Below, one piece after another: positions 57,673-64,000 of a DNA stretch of 64,000 nucleotides. The stretch comes from Neobacillus pocheonensis. Lineage in GTDB: Bacteria; Bacillota; Bacilli; Bacillales; Cytobacillaceae. The stretch's first letter is position 1, and each line of letters starts with the position of its first letter. The stretch spans positions 2,976,001 through 3,040,000 of the forward strand of contig JAMQCR010000001.1 of assembly GCA_023702235.1 (NCBI GenBank). The letters are read 5' to 3'. The notes below the pieces were generated by a model. That model did no database searches. It saw nothing but the letters and a program-made list of their open reading frames with translations, and was not told the origin of the DNA. Position numbers and translations under genes: made by a program.

Positions 57673-60434
57673 TCAACCAGTATTACGTAAGCCTGCGGAG
57701 ATCCCGCTAATCGTAAGTAATACTTGGGTTAATAATTCTTCATCTAGGTCTTCCTGGTTACGTAGTTCTTTAATTAATTCAACTTGTAAAAAGTTTAACG
57801 GATCCACATACGGATTTCTTCGGTGAACTGATTCCTGAATATTTGGTGTATGATCCAGTAATTCTTGGTCACCTGTGATTTTAAGAAGTATCGTTTTTGT
57901 TCTTTCAAATTCTTCAAGAATATTCGTAAAAATACGTTCAGCAATTGTTTGGTCTTCAACAAGTGTTAAATATTCTTTAGCTGTTGTAATGTCAGCTTTC
58001 ATTAAAGCCATTTGCAAATTATCGATGGTTGATTGGAAGAAAGGCCATTTTTCATACATTTGCTGTAAAAGAAATAAGTTTTGAGCACTTTTTGAAGCAA
58101 AGTTTTCTAAACCTGTTCCTGCTGCATACCAAGCAGGCAACAACTGACGGCTTTGTGTCCAAGCGAACACCCATGGAATTGCTCTTAGATCTTCAAATCT
58201 TCCCCTATTTTTACGGCTCATTGGTCTTGACCCAATATTTAAGTCTGCAAGCTCTCTTAGAGGCGTAGCTTCGTTAAAATAGATTAGAAAATCAGGGTCG
58301 CCAAAAACAAGTGATTGATATTTGCTATAAGCTTCCCCGGAAATTTCTTCAATCGCCAGCTCCCATGATTCATCACGGAGATGTCCTTGGTCCGCATCTT
58401 TCGAAACATGTGTGGCAGTTTTCAGCAAGGTGGATGTTGCCTGCTCTAAGCTCCGATAGGCGATATCCTCAAGCAGGTAGCGAGAAGATAACACTTCTCC
58501 TTGCTCAGTAATTTTCACTCCATCACCAATGGTTTCAGCCGGTTGAGATAGAATGCTCTTATTTAAAGGACCACCACCACGTCCTAAGGAGCCACCACGT
58601 CCATGGAAGAATTTAAGACCAATTTGATATCTTTTTGCCATTTCATGGATTTCAATTTGGGCTTTATACAATTTCCAGTTAGCTGTTAGTGTGCCACCGT
58701 CTTTGCTTCCATCCGAGTAACCTAGCATAATTTCCTGTTGATCACCCATTCTTTGTAAATGACTACGGTATACAGGCATCTCGAAAAGAGTTTCCATGAT
58801 TTTTGGTCCCGCAGTTAAATCATCAATCGTTTCTAGCAATGGGGCGACATGTAAATGACTTTCCACTGTTCCATCAACATGAAGTCGGTAAATACCTGCT
58901 TCTTTTGCTAAAACTAAAACTTCCAGTAAATCACTTGGCGATTTCGTCATACTAACAAGATAAACCGAAATTGACCGTTTGCCAAAGTCCTCATGAGCAT
59001 TTTTGATCATTTGAAATACTTTAATCATTTCTTGAGTTTCGGTAGAATAATCTTCATTTAATAATAAAAGTGGACGTGGATCCAAAAGGATATTTTGTAA
59101 AACCTGGATCTTGTCCTCTTCAGAAAGCCCAGCATAATTTTCGCTGATGTGGACTTTTCTTAGGATTTCAGTGATTGCCGCCTCGTGTTCACCGCTATGG
59201 TTACGAATATCAAGTGTTGCTAAATGGAATCCGAACAATTGGACTTGGCGAATCAGCTTTTTAATCGTCTTTAATACATGTGCGGCAGGATGACGTTGAT
59301 TTAAACTTCTCTTAATGACAAACAAATCTTCTAATAATTCATCTGCAGATTTATAACCGATGTCTGATTTTCCTACTTGTTTGACACGTTCAATGATAAG
59401 GGCAAAAACACGGCGATATGCTTCCGTTTTAACGGCCATTTTTTATCATTGGTTAAATATTGTTCTTCTTTTTCTTCCAGAAATTGAAGAAGCTCCTCAC
59501 TCACTTCAACCCTTGTAGTGGAATGACTATATCGTTTCATCAAATCTACTAAAACTTCTTTATATTTTTTTACGACAAGCCTTCTCTGTCTGTTTAATGT
59601 CTCCCATGTCACCTCGTGTGTGACATTTGGATTTCCATCGCGGTCACCGCCAATCCATGAACCAAAACGAAGGAAATTAGGAACTTCCCATAGCGTTTGG
59701 GAATAATTCTTCTCTAAACAAGCTTCTAATTCATGATGGATTTCAGGCAGAACATCAAAAAGTGTTTGATCAAAATAATAAAGCCCGTTTCTCACCTCAT
59801 CCAATACTGTCGGCTTATGATGACGCAATTCATCTGTCTGCCACAGGATCATTACTTCATCATACAAGCTTTCTTCGAGGTTTTTTCTTTCCCTATTTGT
59901 TAATAAGGGATGATCGAGATTTTTTAAAATATCGGCAATTCGCTTTTGAATTTCTAGAATTGAACGCTTTGTCGCCTCAGTCGGATGAGCAGTAATCACC
60001 AATTCAAGGGACAAGCTATTAAGTACATTTTGAATAATTTCTACATCAATATTGTTCTCTTTTAGTGAAAGAACTGCACTTTCAATTGAAGCTGGTTGAA
60101 CATTCTTATCATCCTGTAAATGATATTGTCTTCTCCTGCGAATTCGATGGTTTAGTTCAGCGGCATTAATGAGATGGAAGTACATCGAAAATGCCCGAAT
60201 AATTTGCCTACGCATAGGTGAGCTAAGATTAGCAATTTCTTCTTTCAAATCTAAATAGATTTCTTTGTCATACTCGTTTCGAAGCGACTTACACATCATA
60301 CGTATTTTTTCCACTTTGTCAAAAAGTTCAGTTCCAACATGATTGACTAGAATCTCGCCAAGCATTTGACCAAGTAATTTAACATCTCGACGCAATGGAA
60401 GACTGCTGTCATTCAATTTCAATTCTGTTGACAT
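57673..60434 (-). CDS. ppc: Phosphoenolpyruvate carboxylase, frameshifted
   Basis: About 920 codons. Catalytic His in LVITAHPTEATKRSILE near residue 146, GSWIGGDRDGNPNVT, the glycine-rich KFFHGRGGSLGRGGGP loop and the C-terminal SGISAGLRNTG are all present. It carboxylates PEP to oxaloacetate for TCA replenishment. The frame breaks at 59427-59430, next to TGGCC: WPLKRKHIAV becomes WPLKTEAYRRVFALI when one A is added to the A-run. Most likely a sequence error. Confidence 0.94.
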
Positions 60435-60560
60435 ACTCTCACCTTCCCTAAATCAAAAGATTCAATAAATTTTTAATTATAAATATATCATACATTTACA
60501 AAACATGTTTAAAAAATATCTTACCAATTATTAAAAAATGAAAAAATTTTTCAGAATATA

Positions 60561-60590
60561 AAAAAAAGCCTGCCCAAATGGCGGCTTTTC
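60561..60590 (-). terminator. Terminator of the secreted beta-sandwich protein gene
   Basis: AAAAGCCGCC / GGGCAGGCTTTT-type stem followed on the minus strand by seven or more T residues. Confidence 0.75.
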
Positions 60591-60591
60591 C

Positions 60592-62082
60592 TTAAAAGAT
60601 CTTACTGAAAAAAGCACTAATTGTGTTGATGATCTGACTCCAAAGACTTGGGGATGTGCTATTTTTCCTTCCATTCCAGTTAGCAGATGATGTAGAGGAA
60701 GTATTCGTACTGGAAGTGTTGTCAGATGAACTCGTTAGACTTGTAACATTCGTATTATCAGCAACAGTGGTTGCTGCGGTAGTAGCAACTGGCTGAACAG
60801 GCTTATCGAACACTAATACATATGTTTTATGTTCATCACCCCTTGTTACAAGAACTGGAATAATAGTTTTACTGCCATCTAATTGTACCGTATTCACATT
60901 ACCGCCGTTTATTAGGACTGTTGCATCACTGTATTTTGCTCCTGGACTGATGGTAACTGTCGATACATCGCTAGAGACAGCAAAGTGATAAGTATAGGTA
61001 CTGGATGAAAAAGCTACATTCCAAGTCCCACTTGAGACTCCTAAGGATGATAAGATTGCAGTACTTGTTTTCTGCACGAAAGAGCCATTCTGCTGACCTG
61101 AAGATTTTTGTGAACTAGTTCCAGTTTTGAGTCTACTATTGCTCTTTGTTTTAGAACTAGTTTGTGTTTTGTAATTGCTGCCAGTCGTCTTTTTGTAATT
61201 AGTTCCTGTGTGGGTATTTTTAATAGACCCAGGAACTCCATGTTTCGGAATTGGTTTCTGGACTGGTTTTGGAACTGGTTTTGGAACTGGTTTTGGGCTT
61301 GGTGTTGGACTAGGTGTCGGAACAACCGCTTCATCTCTTTTAGCATGAATGGTATAGGTCCTTTGACTTTCATTTGCAGCTGTTACCGTGATTACGACAT
61401 CGGTGGTTTTCCCAGCAGAAAGCGGTACTGCATTTCCAGTAAGTGGTATTACATTTCCTTCTGAATCTAATGCTTTTACTGTCACTGTCGATGAAGTACT
61501 TTCAACTACATCCGGTGTAACAGAAATAGAATTCACTTCACTTTTTACCTCTAGATTATAGTCCGTTGTCAAGAAGTCAAAATCTGGTAAGTCAACCTGT
61601 TGTTGTGAGTCACCCTCTAACAGCTTAATATCTTGAAGGAAGTTATCGTTTTCCTTCGCCACAAGCATTAGTGTATAAGTAACGGGTGCTTGACTGCCAT
61701 CCTTAACAGTAATGGTAAAGGTATTTCCTAATGTTTGAAGATCGTACTTCTGAGAAGTTCCATTTGTGACAGTCTGAGCATTAACGGAAATCACCGCCTG
61801 GGGATCATTGCTGTCTAAAAGCATAGAAATTTGCTGCTGATTACTGGGTACTGTTGCAAAATAGGTATGAACTTCAGGTGAAAAATCTCGATTTAGCTGA
61901 ACACCATCAATCTCTAACTTAGACAATGCGGCTGTTTGCTGATTTTCTGTTGAAGAACCGGTAACATTCTGTTGATTCTCAGCGGCGAATGCAGTTGGAA
62001 TATATGAGAAAGATCCAATCCCAATCAACGACGCAGCAAGAATCACATTCGCTCCTTTTCCGATTCGCACTTTTGTATGCAT
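60592..62082 (-). CDS. Secreted protein with cadherin-like beta-sandwich domains
   Basis: 496 residues. A signal peptide (hydrophobic ILAASLIGIGSFSYIPTAFA) is followed by two domains of the cadherin-like beta-sandwich type (LSKLEIDGVQLNRDFSPEVH ... YTLMLVAKEN and FLQDIKLLEG ... TYTIHAKRD), a Pro/Lys repeat linker, a Ser/Thr/Lys/Asn-rich stretch, a third such domain (SSTYTYHFAVSSDVSTVTI ... KTYVLVFDKP), and a Ser/Thr/Asn-rich tail. No LPXTG anchor. The domain occurs in extracellular carbohydrate- or wall-associated proteins; role unknown. GGAGGAG precedes the ATG. Confidence 0.75.
   Translation of the reverse strand: MHTKVRIGKGANVILAASLIGIGSFSYIPTAFAAENQQNVTGSSTENQQTAALSKLEIDGVQLNRDFSPEVHTYFATVPSNQQQISMLLDSNDPQAVISVNAQTVTNGTSQKYDLQTLGNTFTITVKDGSQAPVTYTLMLVAKENDNFLQDIKLLEGDSQQQVDLPDFDFLTTDYNLEVKSEVNSISVTPDVVESTSSTVTVKALDSEGNVIPLTGNAVPLSAGKTTDVVITVTAANESQRTYTIHAKRDEAVVPTPSPTPSPKPVPKPVPKPVQKPIPKHGVPGSIKNTHTGTNYKKTTGSNYKTQTSSKTKSNSRLKTGTSSQKSSGQQNGSFVQKTSTAILSSLGVSSGTWNVAFSSSTYTYHFAVSSDVSTVTISPGAKYSDATVLINGGNVNTVQLDGSKTIIPVLVTRGDEHKTYVLVFDKPVQPVATTAATTVADNTNVTSLTSSSDNTSSTNTSSTSSANWNGRKNSTSPSLWSQIINTISAFFSKIF
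61246..61320. repeat. Short tandem repeat coding a Pro-Lys linker
   Basis: A 12-base unit (GGAACTGGTTTT on the plus strand) repeats with small changes and codes PVPK on the minus strand. Such repeats vary in copy number. Confidence 0.7.
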
Positions 62083-62201
62083 CCTAGACTCCTCCTAAAA
62101 AATACGCTATCTAAGTGGTTTTATGATTTTGGACTAACTGTACCATTTGATGCTTAACTTTTTCTTAATTTTCCTAAGAAAATATAACAATATTAATATA
62201 A

Positions 62202-62228
62202 GAAAAGACCCTCGCAATCGGGTCTTTC
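62202..62228 (-). terminator. Terminator of the aminotransferase gene
   Basis: AAAGACCC / GGGTCTTT stem followed on the minus strand by TCTTAT. Confidence 0.7.
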
Positions 62229-62251
62229 TTTCATTGGTTTTATTTTATTTT

Positions 62252-63422
62252 CTAGGCATGTATTTTAAGAAAATCATAAATCCGCTCGGCCGCCACTAAA
62301 AGCTTTTCCGACGGTTGAACGAGGGCAATCCTTACATACCCTTCACCAAGTTTTCCAAAGGCATCGCCAGGGACGACAGCAACGCCTGCTTGGTCAATCA
62401 ATTCAAAGGCAAATTCTCTCGATTTCCACCCATCAGGTATTTTCGCCCAAACAAACATCGTCGCAGGCGGCTTTGGTACTTTCCAGCCGCTTTTTTCAAG
62501 TCCTGATATCAGAGCATCCCGGCGATTTTCATATACCTTAAGCTGTTCCTGAAGCGCGAGATAATCAGAAGTAAGTGCCTTTACAGCTGCTTTTTGAATG
62601 GGATAAAAAATTCCATAATCAATATGAGATTTTAACGATCCGAGAATTTTGATTACTTGTTCATTGCCGACAACATAGCCTATTCGGCAACCTGCCATAT
62701 TGAAAGTTTTTGAAAGTGAATTAAATTCAATACCGACTTCCTTTGCACCAGGAATGGACATAAAACTAATTTGCGGATGATGATCAAAAATCAATTCTGA
62801 ATAGGCGAAATCATGGACCACCAAAATATTATACCGCTTAGCAAAGATTACTAATCTTTCAAAAAAACTCTTATCAGCTAATGCCGTTACCGGGTTACCC
62901 GGATAACTAAGAATCATCATTTTTGATTTCTCTAAAACTTTTAGCGGTATATCTTCAAGAACCGGCAAAAAATTATTCTCAGCTAATAATGGCATTGGAT
63001 AGATTTCTCCCCCGGCAAGTGTTACATTAGCTTCATATATTGGGTAACCCGGGTCTGGAACTAAGACATATTCACCCGGATTAATAAGGGCGGTTGCTAA
63101 GTGTGCGGCCATCCTGTGAGCCCATAAGCTGAAGCACTTGTTTTGTAGGTTCAAGATCCACCGAATATCGTTCCTTGTAGAAATAACACACGGCATCATG
63201 GAATTCAGATATCCCCGTTAATGTATATCCATATTTTGTTTCATCACTTACGTATTTTACAAGGGTATCCACTACAAAAGGAGGTGGTGGTAAATCTGGA
63301 CTCCCTACGCTCAAATCGATGACATCTTTGCCATTTTTTATCGCTTCCTGTTTGCGATCAGCCACTTCTTGAAAGATACTAGAAGTTAATTCTTGGACTT
63401 TGTTCGATCCAACGAGATTCAT
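62252..63422 (-). CDS. PLP-dependent aminotransferase, frameshifted
   Basis: About 390 codons of a fold-type I aminotransferase close to MtnE. IDLSVGSPDLPPPP at the N terminus, VPDPGYPIYEANV, ILSYPGNPVTA, PLP lysine in SLSKTFNMAGCRIGYVVGN and C-terminal GEGYVRIALVQP. The frame breaks at GGCC near 63106-63110: MGSQDGRTLSNR should read MGSQDGLAHLATALINPGEY, so two bases are missing (or one is extra). ATG at 63422 fits GAGGAG spacing. Possibly an LL-diaminopimelate- or alanine-type enzyme; substrate unresolved. Confidence 0.85.
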
Positions 63423-63569
63423 AGTCATGCTCCTCAATTGTTAATTTCAGTTATTGAAAATTCAGTCTCTTTTTATTTAAAAAAATAATTCAAACTCTAT
63501 TTTAACAAAATTTTTGTGTTTAATGAAATTTGAATTTAATCCTTTTAAAACTCACTATTAGAGACGAAT

Positions 63570-63598
63570 ATAAAAAAACCGGCCATTGTCCGGTTTCT
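63570..63598 (-). terminator. Terminator of the FMN reductase gene
   Basis: AAACCGG / CCGGTTT stem followed on the minus strand by seven T residues. Confidence 0.85.
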
Positions 63599-63603
63599 CA
63601 TCA

Positions 63604-63999
63604 TTATATCCCTTTTGTTTTTTCAACCCAATTTACAAAATTGTTCATTACTGTATCTAAAAACTGAATGGTTGGTTCATGAGTTAATTTACCAAATTCA
63701 TCTAATTTATCTTGGACCCCGCCAATGAAAACTTCATTACCTGGAAGTGTTAGAGCTGCACAGCCAGGTGAATTCAAGATTTGACGAAGATGCATTTGCG
63801 CACGAGCTGTCCCTAAAACTCCTCCAGAAGCACCAACAATCATAACCGGCTTTCTAACCATCACTTTTTCTACCCTGGAAAACCAGTCAAGCGCATTTTT
63901 TAATAGTGCTGGAATAGAGTGATTGTATTCCGGAGTAGCAATTAAAATTCCTTCACTTGCTAATACCTTACGCTTGATTTCATTTACAACAGCTGGAGG
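63604..63999 (-). CDS. NAD(P)H-dependent FMN reductase, C-terminal part
   Basis: The gene runs off the right edge; the last 131 codons are visible. ILIATPEYNHSIPALLKNALDW is the flavodoxin-fold motif of the FMN reductase/azobenzene reductase family, followed by KPVMIVGASGGVLGTARAQ. Roles include quinone, chromate or flavin reduction. Partner genes lie outside the window. Confidence 0.85.
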   Translation of the reverse strand, partial: PPAVVNEIKRKVLASEGILIATPEYNHSIPALLKNALDWFSRVEKVMVRKPVMIVGASGGVLGTARAQMHLRQILNSPGCAALTLPGNEVFIGGVQDKLDEFGKLTHEPTIQFLDTVMNNFVNWVEKTKGI

Positions 64000-64000
64000 G

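Noticed and set aside
60592..62082. LPXTG or S-layer anchor in the secreted protein
   Set aside because: No LPXTG-like motif, hydrophobic C-terminal helix plus basic tail, or SLH repeat is visible.

Overview
The window is a chromosomal segment of a low-GC, endospore-forming Bacillaceae bacterium. Support for this: strong GGAGG-type ribosome binding sites, many TTG starts, an alpha/beta-type small acid-soluble spore protein, four tiny YjcZ-like hydrophobic proteins, SigI/RsgI, CtsR-type boxes before clpE, GlpP antitermination, S-box (SAM-I) riboswitches and the lutABC/lutR set. Gene content (ykwC, ptsHI, ykvI, clpE, mhqR/ykvE, ykvA, ykvS, the mtn genes) recalls the ykr-ykv-ykw part of Bacillus subtilis, but order is reshuffled and fixABCX, a 2-oxoacid:ferredoxin oxidoreductase and phaQP are present, so a Neobacillus/Mesobacillus-like lineage fits better than B. 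subtilis itself (inference). No tRNA, rRNA, CRISPR array, transposase or phage module was seen.

Layout. 0-6 kb: end of a PatA-like aminotransferase, YkwC dehydrogenase, an SDR protein, azoreductase, ptsHI. 6-11 kb: glycerol regulon glpP-glpFK-glpD with leader terminators and a cre-bearing promoter. 11-20 kb: ykvS-like gene, CPBP protease, ykvI, clpE, oligoendopeptidase F, MhqR-like repressor, Fsr-like MFS pump, hemerythrin protein. 20.5-24.2 kb: a gene-poor accessory stretch with a glycosyltransferase, tiny spore/membrane proteins and a decayed copy of the fixX 3' end. 24-28 kb: fixABCX. 28-34.5 kb: methionine salvage (mtnB, mtnX, mtnW, mtnE, mtnU, mtnK) under two SAM riboswitches. 34.5-38 kb: a two-polypeptide ferredoxin oxidoreductase. 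38-42 kb: lutABC and lutR. 42-48 kb: radical SAM protein, small spore genes, sigI-rsgI. 48-64 kb: prfC, an FtsH-like protease, ykvA, YjcZ-like genes, a glycerophosphodiesterase, a CwlO-like hydrolase, phaQP, ppc, a secreted beta-sandwich protein, an aminotransferase and a partial FMN reductase.

Working together: glycerol and glycerophosphodiester use, lactate oxidation, PEP carboxylase and PTS describe central carbon metabolism. FixABCX and the ferredoxin oxidoreductase form an unusual low-potential electron module for a Bacillus-like organism. MhqR-like boxes sit both before its own gene and before the azoreductase.

Major caveat: thirteen genes carry a single frameshift, including housekeeping genes (ptsI, glpD, mtnK, mtnX, por, sigI, rsgI, ppc). 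The shifts lie in homopolymers or at actual or reconstructable GGCC sites, which looks like systematic sequencing error, possibly at a methylated GGCC motif, rather than true gene decay. Such genes are given here as whole CDS spans.
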